NCBI GenBank assembly: GCA_004009845.1
Contig: RMBW01000033.1
Coordinates: 62,001 to 126,000, forward strand
Reading direction: 5' to 3'
Origin: Davidsoniella eucalypti
Taxonomy: Eukaryota > Ascomycota > Sordariomycetes > Microascales > Ceratocystidaceae
Length of the DNA stretch: 64,000 nucleotides
Every line of letters starts with the position of its first letter. Position 1 is the first letter of the stretch. Under the pieces are notes generated by a model. That model was not told the origin of the DNA. It searched no databases and saw only the letters and a list, made by a program, of their open reading frames with translations. The translations under genes were made by a program, and so were the position numbers. Of this stretch, positions 34,569-46,165 are shown piece by piece.

Positions 34569-36685
34569 ATGTCTGTACCCGCGATACAATCTCCACCAAC
34601 TGACCAAACCGAGGCTCCTTGGAATTCACAGACGAAAGAAGTATCATCGGAGTCGCAGTCTCTTGGATTGTTCGGTTTGGCACACAAAAAGCCTGTTGCG
34701 AAGCAAATGATATCTTCCAAGAAAGAGCGAGGCCGTGGAATGACCAATAGCGAATATCCTGCCAAGGGCCGCTTGAGATGCAAACACCAGTCTGTCGTAA
34801 GGTATTGGTCTGGCACGGCCACTTGCTTTCGTTGCGACAAACCAGGCGATTCTGGCTGGCTCTATCGTTGCTGTGTTGATCGGGACATCATAATCGAGTC
34901 TAGCCTGGAAGATGTTGCAGTAAGTAATCGTGAGTAGACGCCTTCCTCTCGAACCAGTTACTGACATTATACAGTCTGGCTTCCACACATTCGATAGCCT
35001 GGGCGAAGAGTTTCAGTCTTTGATAGGCCCACGATCGAGGACACAGTTGACATGTTTCCCAGAAGTCGACGAACATCAACATCACCCACCACTGAGTGGC
35101 TCTGAGCCGCTCTCTAGAAAAGATAAAATCGTCAGAGAACAGCGACTCAAGGTATGGATATCACGGCACTGATAACTACCAAATACTAACAATCACTAGG
35201 CATACCATATGGCTGCTCGCGATACGAAAAACACTTCAACTTTCTTCCATCTGAACTCGCCCAACCCACATCTACCTAATCTTGCCTCTGAATGTAGATT
35301 CCGATGTTGCTCCAAGTGCAAGCCGCACCTCAAGCAGCAAGCATTTATTTCATTGAACTCTATCTTGCATGGCGAAATTCCAGGTACTGTCGCTACAGGC
35401 TTCGGATTTCACTTGTTGCAAGCCCGTCCAGTGGTCAACGCCGCGCTTCTACGTCGGTTTGCAAATGTAGGGGATATGACATCTGGTACGGAGAAATCGG
35501 GACATTCTGTGAGTTTAATGTGTACTAGTAACTCCTCACTAGTAATATGTGACTAACGCATGGCATTCATCTCTTTCTTTTCGGTAGGCCATTTCAAAAT
35601 CTCGCATACCGCCGTTCTTACCCCAGCCTATATCAGAGAGTCAAGATTGCCCCAGAACGTCTCCAAAAAAGTCACACCTTCTCGAGGACGAAAAGTCGGT
35701 GATACATGCCATGGCGATGTTGAGGAAGAAACCCGAGCCTGGATGCCCGGAACTTCGACCCAGAGGAGATGATTTCGACTCTTACATTCACAGAGTTCCC
35801 TGGGACCAAACTCTGTCTCAAGTTTGCACAGAGTCGTACAGTTCTAGCATACAAAGCCATGATAAATTCAGGACTAGTGATAGGAGTGAGGCAACACCAT
35901 CTTCAGATAATGACAGCCTCGATGGAACATGTGAACCGAAATCTGGTGCAAAGTCAAAAAGCATACGAGGGAAAGATGCACCTGCTCTTGCAACTAATAT
36001 CACTACGACTACTACTCGCAGCTACAGAACTAGACAAAGGTTGGATGCTAGCATAGGAGACTGGGTGGCAGCAATTTCAGATCTTGGGATTCAGCGGCCA
36101 TTGGATCTCAAGTTGAATCTTCCAGGTGTTAGCAAAGGATGTCAGGCATCCGTGTTGAGCTCACCTAAAAAGAGACAAGGACCCGAGACCGACCTCCAGA
36201 CTCAAACAACGACTCCCCGGGGGACACCCCCAGAGGTACAGCATAAATCACCGTGGAAGACCGAGACACCGCAAGCCCCCAGCATCAATAGCAATACCGA
36301 GAGGTTACAACAGGACCCAAGGTGTGTACAAATACCATATAACCGTCCTCATACCCCTTCGACACCAAAAGCAATGCCACACATAGCGCTCACCATCGAA
36401 AGCTACACACCAACTTCGAGAACGCCTAATACGTCGAGGCTTCGATCCCTCCCTAAAATCGGTATTCCAAGTCATGCGCCACTTGCCAAATCTCGTATTC
36501 CGCGACCATCGCCTACACGGAACAAGAAGCCAGCACTATCTCAGAGTCGAATTGAGAAAGAAGCTTGTTCGGGAAATAGACCGAGGAGCATCCAGGAACA
36601 GAGCAACTGGAGGCAACGAATTCGATCTACTAGTAGTCGGGTATCGAAGCTGGTGGGACAAAACGACAGAGCAAAGTATCAATAA
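34569..36685 (+). CDS. Conserved-looking protein of unknown function with Cys clusters and basic tail
   Basis: Four exons, 34569-34919, 34975-35151, 35200-35508 and 35588-36685, joined in frame into about 644 residues. All introns are 48-79 bases with normal donors and acceptors, and one has a TACTAAC branch site, so the gene structure is well supported. I do not recognise the family. Residues about 70-115 contain a Cys/His group (LRCKHQ, CFRCDKPGDSGWLYRCC) that could bind a metal. A second group, CRFRCCSKCKPHLKQQ, follows around residue 205. The last exon is low-complexity, rich in Ser, Thr, Pro, Arg and Lys, with many S/TP sites and repeated SRIP/SRI motifs (KSRIPPF, KSRIPRP). This suggests a disordered, phosphorylated nuclear or cytoskeletal protein, but that is inference. 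The start could instead be the in-frame ATG at 34413. It converges with TYR1, 158 bases apart. Confidence 0.75.
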
Positions 36686-36843
36686 TACTATATAGTCAGC
36701 AGGCGAACCAACGTCACAGAAAAAGCGTTCATCTTCATTATACCCATAGAGTGTATCATCAATAGACCTGTTTAACAGTTTAACAGTATTACGAGGCTCT
36801 ATATTTAAGCTAGCGACTTGTAATTATAAACAAATACTTGATA

Positions 36844-39088
36844 TCAAGCCATCTTGTCGTCATCATCGTCATGGTCTTGGGTCACGATGGCCTTCATCAT
36901 GCGGTTTCCAACGGCAGTGGCTTCGACAAAACGGGGCTCGAAGAATTTCTGGGTGCTCACGAAACGCTCGCGCCACATATCGAAGTGACCGGAGTTGACA
37001 CACTCAGCCCAGCCGCGAGCAGCAAATGTAAACTCGAGATCATCAGAGCGGTATGTGTGGTCGTCGACGGCCGTACGCAAGGCATTGTCTAGCAGAGTTT
37101 CGGAGTTGAAGAGATACTCCGTCACGCCAAGCCAGATACGGAACAAGGGCGTGGAGCAGAGCATGTGGTCGTACGGAACGATGCCGCGCTGGGCCCAGCA
37201 GTCGACCATAGCCAACAGTGATAGATGGTTGTTGGGCCGTGGCTGGTCGGTCCCCTCTTCACGTAGGGTGAACTGCTCCAGTAGATCGGCGCGGAGAAGC
37301 GGCTTGCGCGCCCACTTTGGTGCGTCGGCCTTGCCAAAGACCTTGTCCCTTGCGGCGAAGACACGGACGCGTAGAGCAGCCAAGTCACCGACGACCATGA
37401 GCTTGTAGAGGTCGGTGACGCTAGAGGCATACTGGGTGATTTGCGAGCGGGCTTCCGGGTTGAGGATGGCTAGGCCGGCGTACACGTGCCACTTGGCGCT
37501 GTAGATACGCAACATGATGTTGATCTTGACGTTCTCGATGCCGCCGACGTAGCGCTGCGAGGCCCAGGGGAACTGGCTCTCGGCGTGCCATGCCTTGCCC
37601 ATACTGAGGAAGGCCACGTGGGTGACGGCCTGGGTATCGGCAGTGATGCGGTCGTGATCGCGGGCGCTAAGATAGACATGCTTAGAGCCGAGACACGAGA
37701 GAACAGCCTCGACCTTGCGGAGCGATGCAGTACTAGCGCGGTGTTGGATGATGACCAGCGGCTGGCCTTTGGGATCTACACGCGGCCCGTGGAGGCTGTG
37801 GCACGAGACGATGTCGACGTCAGGCGGGAGAACAGCTTCGAAAGCGCGGACTTCGGGGTCCTTGCACGAGGTTTGACCGCCGACGATGGCGCCCAGTTTG
37901 GTGGCTACGGCAACACGATGTTGATATGTTGGTTAGACCATGGCTTATATTTCTAGGGAGGGATCGTTCTCTTTGTAGCAAGCCTGCAGGAAGAGAGTCG
38001 TTGGTCGGGAGAAGAGAGAAGATATCACAACGGGACGTACATGGACCATATTGCGCGATCACGGCGCCGATGATGGCCGCCTCGACGTTGTAGATGATAT
38101 AATCGCTGGCGCGAGATACCAGGTGGCCGTTCCGGCAGATCTCTATCGTCTATAGGACGAAAAGGCCAGTCTCAGCAAAAAGGATTCCTCATTTCATGGA
38201 TTATGGATGCAGAGTGTTTGTCTCTTGTTTTCTTACAGGTCTACGAAGAGACTTTGGAAGCCAAAGAGGACAAGAAATCACCCGCTTATACGGGGAACAA
38301 AAAAAGAACATTGGCAATATCACAGTTCGGAGGGATGGGACTTTGACTAGCCACAGAGTATTAGACTGTCAAAGAAGCCCATCCTGATAAGAGAGATCAA
38401 TGTTTTCTTTTGTGAAGTAAAAAAAAACAGAAAAAAACAGAAAGGAAATGCAAAGAGGAAAATAGAGAAAGGTGAGCACCGTACAGTTCCTACAAACTCC
38501 TCCTTGAGGCTCTCGTACTTTTCTTCTCTATCACACGCCAATATTCTACGACGGCGGGCAGATACGAAGGAGACATTAGTTGAGGGTCATGGAAGTAAGT
38601 CTGTGAAAGTCTTGGATGCAAGTTAGCAAGTTGACTCTAAAGAGAAAACGAAAAAAAGGAGTGATTGGTATTTGCTCAGACAATAGTTTGTTAAGGTAGC
38701 TAGCGTTGACATCATCGAGAGCCTGCACCAATGCCGGGGCCAGAATGGTTACCCGACGTGGCAACAGACAATACTCGAGCCAAATGCGCTCTAGTCATCA
38801 TGGCGAAGAAAGAGGAGGAAAAGTTGATGTACAGAAAGGAGATGATTGCTTACCAATTCGAAAGAACTGCGGGCGGCCCAAGATATATGTATTTATAAAA
38901 CAAATCTTGTTGTGGCCTCATGAGGGGGGAGAAATAGCGAATATCAGTTTTCTTGATACTTTGCTGTTGTTTACTCACCTCCAACCCGCAGCTGAAAGGC
39001 GCTGGGCATACATTTTGCCCATATCACCCATACCGATCAGGCCGACAGTGAAGCCGGCCGTCTTCAAGTTGTCTACAGAGGCCTCCAT
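36844..39088 (-). CDS. TYR1: Prephenate dehydrogenase (NADP+), tyrosine biosynthesis
   Basis: Four exons on the minus strand, 39088-38979, 38545-38485, 38149-38041 and 37904-36844, giving 446 residues, close to the 452 of yeast Tyr1. It oxidatively decarboxylates prephenate to 4-hydroxyphenylpyruvate. The N-terminus has the Rossmann glycine motif GLIGMGDMG (residues 16-24), followed by SDYIIYNVEAAIIGAVIAQYGP, GAIVGGQTSCKDPE, SCHSLHGPRVDPKGQPL and DRITADTQAVTHVAFLSMGKAW, all characteristic of fungal Tyr1. The C-terminal helical domain includes RYVGGIENVKINIMLRIYS and KWHVYAGLAILNP, and the protein ends with an Asp run DDDDD. The first intron (38978-38546) is 433 bases, long for this genome; an extra small exon inside it is possible but not needed for the frame. 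It faces the RCC1-repeat gene across a 671-bp divergent promoter. Confidence 0.95.
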
Positions 39089-39759
39089 TCTTGTAGCTTA
39101 AATCAATGAATCTATTTCTGCGATTGTGTCCCTATCGAGACGAATGGAGATGGTGAGATCTTTTTTCTTTCTTCCACACCACACTCGATAAGAGACGCTA
39201 TTGAAAAGAAACAATGAAAAGAGAAAACGAGAAAAGAACTTGGGATTGTGTAGTAAACAAAGATAGAAGACTAGAGAAGGATGTTGTGATGTAAAGAAGA
39301 AGAAGAATTGGAAGAAGCTCGGTCAGGACAAGACGCAGACTTTATAGTTGACAGAAAAAGAAAAGAATCTAACAAAAGAGGACTGAAATATTTAGCTAGA
39401 GAATTTTCTCAAAGTGGGGCCTTTTTTCTTCTGGTTTCGGCGCGTTGCTTGTTTTTTCATCTTTTTTCTCTTGGTTTATGCGCTTAACCAGAGTGATTGA
39501 TGTGGGTGGGGTTCGCATATAGTGGGGCCAACCAGAACCTGAATATACTGCTTAGTCACAAAAGTAAATACAACAAACCTCTATCCTCGATATCTGCATA
39601 TAGCAATGAAAATGAACCAAACAGTTCAAGTTCTCTCTTGAATAGCCAAGCTATAAGAAGTAGAATTAAGAAAACCATAACCTGGGACTTCAACATCAAA
39701 ATAACATATACATGTTGGCCAACTAAGTAACACTCTATACTGAGATCCCCCTCTAACAG
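39089..39759. other. Divergent promoter region between TYR1 and the RCC1-repeat gene
   Basis: Contains purine-rich stretches near TYR1 (C/T-rich on its sense strand) and AT-rich DNA in front of 39760. No further gene seen. Confidence 0.6.
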
Positions 39760-40968
39760 ATGGCCGTCTATTCACTTGGCTCCAATGGCAACGGCCAGCT
39801 CGGCATCGGTCACTTTGACGATATCTCTGTACCACAGCCGAGTCTATTTGCCTCTCCACCACCATCGACGCCCATAGAAGTCCTCGGTGCTGCCTTTGGA
39901 GGGAATCACTCTCTACTAATTCTCAAAAATGAAGTCGTAGAAGAAGAAAACAAGGCAGCGCAGAGTAGCAGTCGAGTCTATTGTGCGGGATCAGCAACGG
40001 CTGGAGCTTGTGGCTTGAACTCGCCTGCTGAGAAAGTAGCTAATTTCCGCCCTCTTATGCTCTTCCAGCCAGCGAAATCTTCTTCTAAGTCTGGGTTAGA
40101 GTTGACGGTGGAAAATGGTACACCGACTCATATCGCCGCTACGTGGGATGCGTCCATCGTGATATTCGATGCCGGGCGGGTATATACCTTTGGATCCGGA
40201 TCTAAAGGAGAACTCGGTCTCGGTGCCCTCCCCGCCGAGATCGTGCGTTCATCCTCTGCGACCTTAATCCCGGATTTCCCTCCCCCTTCATCACCGGCAT
40301 CACAAGAGCTGTCTTGCGAGCACAAGAATATCGTCGATGTAGCCGCTGGAATGGCTCATGTCATAGTCTTATTAGACGATGGAAGCGTCTACGGCTGGGG
40401 CAACGGGCGGAAAGGCCAGCTCGGTCTCCCCCACGATGGCGCCATAACATCCCCTCGTTTGATATCCTCTCTCCCGTCTGACTTCCACGCTACACGCGTC
40501 GTAGCAGGCATGGAATTCTCCGTCCTCATTGACGCCAGCGGCCGCATCGAAGTCCTCGGTGGCGAAAAATGGACCATTAAGGAGGCGGCGCCGTCGAATA
40601 TAGTCGACTGGGTAGATGTGAAAGCCGGCTGGGGAAACGTATATGTCCTACGGGCGAATGGAGAGATCGTAGCTTGGGGTCGTAACGATCATGGACAACT
40701 GCCACCAAGCGATCTTCCGACTGTTAAGAAGATCGCGGCGGGCAGTGAACATGTGGTTTGCTTGACAAATAGCGGTGATGTCGTCTCGTGGGGATGGGGC
40801 GAGCATGGAAATTGTGGCCCAGGAGCAGATGATAAAGGCAATGTTAATGGTTATTTCAATGTTCTCGTTTCTAAAGAGAATATTCCGGAGGGTTTGGAAA
40901 TTGGAAGTATAGCTGCTGGCTGTGCCACGTCTTGGATCAATATTCACACATGCAGTTCAGATAGCTAG
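39760..40968 (+). CDS. RCC1-repeat protein, ATS1-like
   Basis: A single exon of 402 codons. The start ATG is directly followed by the first repeat, AVYSLGSNGNGQLGIGH. Further RCC1-type units follow: VYTFGSGSKGELGLG, VYGWGNGRKGQLGL with the preceding VAAGMAHVIVLLDDGS, VVAGMEFSVLIDASGRI, IVAWGRNDHGQLP, and IAAGSEHVVCLTNSGDVVSWGWGEHGNCG. These form a beta-propeller. The modest length and the start and end pattern resemble S. cerevisiae Ats1 and its fungal relatives rather than the nuclear exchange factor RCC1, which has an N-terminal basic tail. Ats1 works with Kti11/Dph3 in diphthamide synthesis and tRNA wobble-uridine modification. The domain call is firm, the specific orthology is inferred. 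Its 3' end faces RAD9, 146 bases away. Confidence 0.88.
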   Translation: MAVYSLGSNGNGQLGIGHFDDISVPQPSLFASPPPSTPIEVLGAAFGGNHSLLILKNEVVEEENKAAQSSSRVYCAGSATAGACGLNSPAEKVANFRPLMLFQPAKSSSKSGLELTVENGTPTHIAATWDASIVIFDAGRVYTFGSGSKGELGLGALPAEIVRSSSATLIPDFPPPSSPASQELSCEHKNIVDVAAGMAHVIVLLDDGSVYGWGNGRKGQLGLPHDGAITSPRLISSLPSDFHATRVVAGMEFSVLIDASGRIEVLGGEKWTIKEAAPSNIVDWVDVKAGWGNVYVLRANGEIVAWGRNDHGQLPPSDLPTVKKIAAGSEHVVCLTNSGDVVSWGWGEHGNCGPGADDKGNVNGYFNVLVSKENIPEGLEIGSIAAGCATSWINIHTCSSDS

Positions 40969-41114
40969 TATATACTGCAGAGTTGGAGAACAGCAATAAC
41001 GCCAAGGAAGGAAACGCCAAATACACCGACTAAAGTATGTGATAATGATGTTCGTCCTATTGCCGTATGATACAGCCTGAATACCGCCCTGATAGTAACA
41101 GTGTCTTTCTATCT

Positions 41115-42773
41115 TCAAAGGCCATAGAAAAGGCCAAGTTTCGAAGCTTCTGAAACCCTCTGAGTTGGATCAAAGCCCGCCTGTGTATCAAAAGCATCTT
41201 TCTCTTGCTGTTGTTCGGCCGGCACTCCATTATCGCCATTAGGCACAGAAACTGCTGCTGGTTCCTACGACATCATAAACGAGTTAGCGTATTCATTGAG
41301 CCACATAGACATGAAGCTAGTGATCCATCGACGTACCGTATTACTATCATCCCAGCCAAGACCAATAAATGCATCGTCTTGCTCATCATCTTCGTACATG
41401 CGGACTGGCTCCCACCCATCATCGGCCACGAACAAGCCATCTTCGAGGGTCGATGCGCTCGCTCTCGGCGGTACCTGTTGGCTCTGCTGAGGCCTGATAT
41501 CAAAGAACGACATCCTCGACGCAGAAGCCTCGTTACTCCCCGTAGCCCCCGATCCGGATGGTGTTGCCTGTTGCTTTTGTACGTGTATCTTACCAGGTGG
41601 TAGCATGCCACTTCCTACTGCTGGGATCGCCGGCTGCGCACTTCCCATACGAGGGACTTCTCGTTGCCGTGCCGCTGCCGTTATCGAGGTAGCCACCATG
41701 CGTTCCGATGCTGAAGGCGCTAGTTGGACGGGGGTCACACGGCGTACACCAGATGGGCGTTTTGGGGCAGAACTAGCCTCGAGCGCATTCGGAGCAGGCG
41801 TAGCTTCAGCCTTCTTCCGTCGTGTCTTTTGTCCTGGCACTGTACTACCGCGTTCACCGACTGTCATCAAGAGAAACTCGCAGCCGACAGCATCACCGTC
41901 GTATGCAAACCGGATAGGACGCTCGGGGACTGAGTACCGGGCACGTAGATCGGCGCCGATAAGGCCTGTGTGCTGGACAATAGCGCGGAAGTCGCGAACA
42001 CTGATGATCACGTGTAGGCCCTCTTCCACTTCAACATGGTCGAATTCGTCAAGATCGACAGCGATGCTAGTCTGCAATGGCTTTTTCAGAACCTCATCGG
42101 CATGCAGTGCCTTTTCAGTATAACAATTGAAGTTGACATGTTCACCGTCTGAGTTGATATCCAGTAATTCAACACCTGGGCCAAAATGCTCCATGATTTG
42201 ACGCAAAGTACGGCTCGAAATAGACCAACTATGCATCGCCTCATCGGCGTTAAAGCGTGCATGGACAACTGAGGCATTTTCATATGTTAGGCGATGTGTC
42301 GATACACAGCCATTACGAAAGACCATGCGGACAACAAAGCGGCTCCTGACGTTCGGTCCATCTTCAACGGTCACGGAGCAATGGTCAATGGTAGCTGCAC
42401 GATCTCCCGATCCGTCTTTATACGAGGAATCGCCGCCGCTAGACCGACCACGGAAGATGGAGATAAGTACGCGAGAGTATAGCCGACAGAAGAATCGCTC
42501 TGAATCGTTGGTGCCTGTGAACTTGTACTTGGAGAAGAATCTAGTATGGCTAAATGAAAAACAAGCATACGCGGATTTGGTGGGGTTAATGGCTGATAGC
42601 ATGAACTAACATTAGACATATTAGTAAATAGGACATTGATCCCGATGGATATCACTAACCTTGTCTTTTTGTGCCTCTAGAGACACTTCATCATGGAATT
42701 TGTTCAAACACATCAACGCGTCGCGTAGAACCCTGACGCCATCTTCACTTAGTGTAAAACTTAAGACAGACAT
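41115..42773 (-). CDS. RAD9: DNA damage checkpoint clamp subunit Rad9
   Basis: Three exons on the minus strand, 42773-42660, 42605-41337 and 41264-41115, coding 510 residues. The N-terminal two thirds is a PCNA-like Rad9 domain: SVLSFTLSEDGVRVLRDALMCL, the CFSFSHTRFFSKYKF strand, ISRSLRQ-like ISSRTLRQIMEHFGPG, and the VDLDEFDHVEVEEGLHV and VRDFRAIVQHT segments typical of Rad9/Ddc1. The C-terminal part is disordered, rich in Pro, Ser and Gln, with acidic patches (EDDEQDDAF, LGWD) resembling the phosphorylated tail that recruits TopBP1/Rad4/Dpb11. Rad9 forms the 9-1-1 clamp with Rad1 and Hus1, loaded at damaged DNA to activate the ATR kinase. The last exon adds 49 residues ending KLGLFYGL. The first intron is 54 bases. 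Confidence 0.92.
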
Positions 42774-43748
42774 GTTCTAGTATCACTCAAAGGCACGAAA
42801 ACAAAGAAGAGGATTGGGGTGAATGGCGATGCCTTGATCGCGATCCAACGTCAGCCTTGCTCTTATTGATGAACGTCAAAAGCAGAACAAACCATCGAGA
42901 TACAAATTATCGATTTCAATTATCAAACAAGCTGAGAATAGAGAGCAAAGACTTAAAAGAAGATAAATAGCAGTTGAAGGCGAATTGTTGACGTTGATAT
43001 AAAGGCGAACAAAAAGAAGGTGGAAATAAAATAACTATTCACAAGTTGTGCGACCTGAATTTAACCTAATTTCAACTCAAAACAGCAAGAACTTGGAAAC
43101 TTGAATATTCAAATGATATAAGGAAAAAAAGAAGAAAATTGTCTAATTTCCCAAAAGCGACCAAGTATCAACCGCAAATCTGCCTTATTGTCGACAAATT
43201 TCTAAATTTCGCGACATCCCTTCCAGCTATGATTTCATATAGTAATATATCAACGCCGAATCTTCATAGCTAAATGAATTAAAAAAACAAATTTTTTTAT
43301 CAACGCCGTGACTGAGCGCCACTTTAAGTGACCACATATTCTTTTTTACCTCTACATACTGTCAACTTTCTTGGTACCACTCAAGGCCTTCCTTTGCATA
43401 AACTTTAACTGTATCTAACATACCTAAATCACATCGATTTGATTATATTTAACGTCTACCTAAAGCACTAAGATCATACAACGCCGGATTGGATACCAGA
43501 CGGATATTTAAAGTTGTGCCTGTATATTAAAGTTGTTTTGGCAATTTTAAAGTGTAAAGACTAGGTTGAAATGTAGCGATAAGTGCAAAGCAAAGAAAGG
43601 TAATAGTAGAGGAAAATAGTAGAGGAAAATAGTAGAAAGAAGCAGTAAAAACAATATAGAGGAAACAAGAAGAGCGAAAAAACCCTGTCACAGCTGTAGA
43701 ATCATCAAAAGAAAGCAGCACTCAATCAAAACATCATTCACATGCTCC
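42774..43748. other. RAD9 upstream region, AT-rich
   Basis: About 1 kb of AT-rich DNA between RAD9 and the LINE remnant. It includes a tandem gaggaaaatagta repeat (two to three units near 43609-43640). If the LINE has a 3' untranslated end it would be in the right part, but I see no (AAC)n-type tail. Confidence 0.5.
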
Positions 43749-46150
43749 TCAGGCCAGGAAGCCCTCCTCGCAATCCGCGAAATCGTCCTCGTCTTGATTC
43801 CCCAAGTCTGGGGGACAGACTGGGAGTGTTGCGCTGTCACCCATGCGGCCTTCTCGAGCCACTCCTCGGGTCACCCAATGGGCCTCAACTCGGGTTTCAG
43901 CCATCAGGATGCCCACGGTTTTGGTGAGCCAGGCTGAAGTGGTCTTTGACATACGTTGTTGTAGTATCTTGAACGTAGTTTCAGACCTCGGGTCCATCGA
44001 TCCGCCCTGGGAGAACACTATGGGGTAGAACTGCTCGCCAGCTTCCAGGGGGGGGCATTTACCAATCTTAGCGTTGTAACTCTTGTTCAGAATGGTAGAT
44101 GCTTCCTTTGAGTAGTGTTCCCCGTGAAGCGTGACGATTGTCAGGTCGTAGAGCTTGCGCAATTCAACCTCCTCGTTGATGGCACAGTGGACAGTTTCTT
44201 TCCGCATCCGTATGTTCGAACCGGTCATGGTACTCCGCAAAGTCGCCATGGCCTGTCGGGGCAGTTAGGATCCGTCCCACCGTAGATCTGTGCTGGTCTT
44301 TAAACCAGTCCACCTTGTAGACAGTCTTTGTTTCAAAACGAACCCCAAGGTGCTTTCTAGGCTCGCACTCCGCTATCCATGACTTGAAGTCGGCATTTAG
44401 CTGTGCGTTTTTCCATCTGTGGGCGGAAGCAAGGGACATATGGTCACGGTCGAGGTCCACAAGCTTAGTGTTGCTTGTACACCCTTGTTTTGCCAACTTG
44501 TCAACTAGCTCGTTGCCAGGAACATTAGTGTGTCCTGGGACCCATCTGATGCCACCGACTGCTAGCTCTACACGCTCAGTGCCTCCTTTCCACTCATGGA
44601 GTAAGCTTCGGATCTTGTTGACAGCCTCTTGAGAAGTTCCATTCTTACCCGCCATATTGGAGATGCGTTGTGCAACACCCAAATTGTCAAGGCACAGATA
44701 TAGACTGCCTTCATCGGGAGGAGCATGCTTGATGGCCGCTTGGACTGCATTTTCTGCAGCAATGGCCTCTGTGTCGGCCACTTCTCGTAAAGAGCCACAT
44801 GACCCTAGACCTTCACAGAGTTTGATGCCCTCATAAAAGACTGCCCAGCCAGCCCCTGTCATGCCCTTCTCATCACGAGAACCATCAGAGTAAACCCATA
44901 ACGTTTTCGGGTCTGCCTCAGCCACCTCTTTCAAATGATGTTTGGCGGCTTCTTCTTTGTCTAGTTGCGGTGGCAGACAGTCACGGGGGCCCTTTTCTTC
45001 TGGGAAGAGTCTGTTCGACTCTTTAATCGGCACCGGTAGCAATTTCTTGTACACATCGATGTGTCCTTCTATCTCTGTGATGCACAGCGGGTGCCGGGAG
45101 TCTACCGTGGAAGCCCGAATGGCGTGGAAGCCCGAATGGCGGCGGCTCTATCAAGGTCCTTCAGTATCATCTCCATGTTTGGGAACGAGGAGAGGATGTG
45201 CAAAAGCCTAGTTGGCATGGTACAGTACACTAGCAGTGCGGCCCTCAGGGCAGCTCTCAAAGCTACCTCTAGCTTTTCTTTCCCTGTAGCCTGCATGAAG
45301 GGAGACCAGGTGGAAGAGGCATACGTCAGTTGGGGGAGCACGCAACTCCTTACTGCATGTAGCAGACTTCTCACTGGGGTTCCTCGGTACACTCCCGAGA
45401 GAACTCGGAGTACGTTCGTGGTTCTCTTAGCTTTAGCAGTGACCTACTTTGCGTGTTCCAAAAAGTTGAAGCCGGAATCCCACCATACACCTAGCCACCT
45501 TAGAGACTTGGAAGGCTTCAGTAACACTCCACAGGGTAGTGTAACTGGACTCATGGAGGAGCATCCTCTTGTTCGGCAGTGTAACAGTCCTGTTTTGTCC
45601 CAGTCTAGTGAAAGACCATTGTCCCTGCACCATTTCTCTATCCTTTTCAAGGTTCCATTAATGGTTTCCACATTAACTGAAATATTCTTAGATGAGACCG
45701 AAACGAGGCCATCGTCGGCGTAGGCCAGACCCCAAACCACCGCATGTAGGCTCGTCATGTACAGCATGTACAGGATGGGTGAGGCCGGCGAGCCCTGTGG
45801 CAGGCTGCCTCCGACTTTCCTGGTGACCGGTTGGTCTCCTTCTATAGAGAGGGAAACTTCCCGTCCGGTGAGAAAAGATTCCACCCATTTGACTATTGAC
45901 GTTGGCCAGCCTTGATTTCTAAGCCTTTGAACCAGCCTGCCCCGTTTCACAGCGTCGAAGGCACCCTTGATGTCGTAGGTGACAAAAGAGGTTATCTCTC
46001 CATACTTGGATCGTCCCTTAATCTTGTCTGCTAGCAACAGTGTGAGGTCCGTAGCTGCCCTTCTTGGTACTGCGCTAGCATATGTGCGGGGGATGATCTC
46101 TAGTTCAATGGCTTGTGCCGCCAGTCTTTGTGCTACAATTCTCTCCCCGG
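43749..46150 (-). pseudogene. Broken LINE ORF2: reverse transcriptase plus RNase H
   Basis: Three blocks in shifting frames. Block 1 (about 46150-45444) has RT motifs: TYDIKGAFDAV, GSLPQGSPASPILY and the YADD catalytic box in WGLAYADDGLVSVSS. It ends at an in-frame TAG after FNFLEHAK; the same frame continues to 45102. Block 2 (45054-44164) is RNase H with the acidic residues in LWVYSDGSRDEKG, DTEAIAAENAVQAA and LCLDN, and the WVPGHTNVPGNELVDKLA motif. A 17-bp tandem duplication at 45106-45139 separates the two blocks; without it the frames join. Block 2 ends at NCPLCHQRGG, the beginning of the C-terminal zinc knuckle. Block 3 (44249-43749) is open in another frame, has no motif I know, and could be chance. 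Confidence 0.85.
45106..45139. repeat. 17-bp tandem duplication breaking the LINE frame
   Basis: The unit gtggaagcccgaatggc occurs twice in direct succession. Seventeen is not a multiple of three, so the duplication shifts the reading frame between the RT and RNase H parts of the LINE. Confidence 0.9.
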
Positions 46151-46165
46151 CCTGGTGCTACTGCA

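Larger units (their letters stand above)
43749..46165 (-). mobile_element. 5'-truncated, inactivated LINE (non-LTR retrotransposon)
   Basis: A minus-strand remnant containing reverse transcriptase and RNase H domains in LINE order. The 5' end lies inside the RT domain at about 46150-46165 (first readable residues GERIVAQRL), so most of ORF2 and all of ORF1 are missing. RNase H after RT is typical of fungal Tad1-like and I-clade elements. It is interrupted by an in-frame stop, a 17-bp duplication and a further shift, so it cannot be active. It is related to the LINE fragment at 48641-50255 but clearly different in sequence. No target-site duplication or simple-repeat tail was found. Confidence 0.9.

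Noticed and set aside
41605..42123. A 172-codon plus-strand open frame
   Set aside because: Antisense to the main RAD9 exon, no recognisable features.
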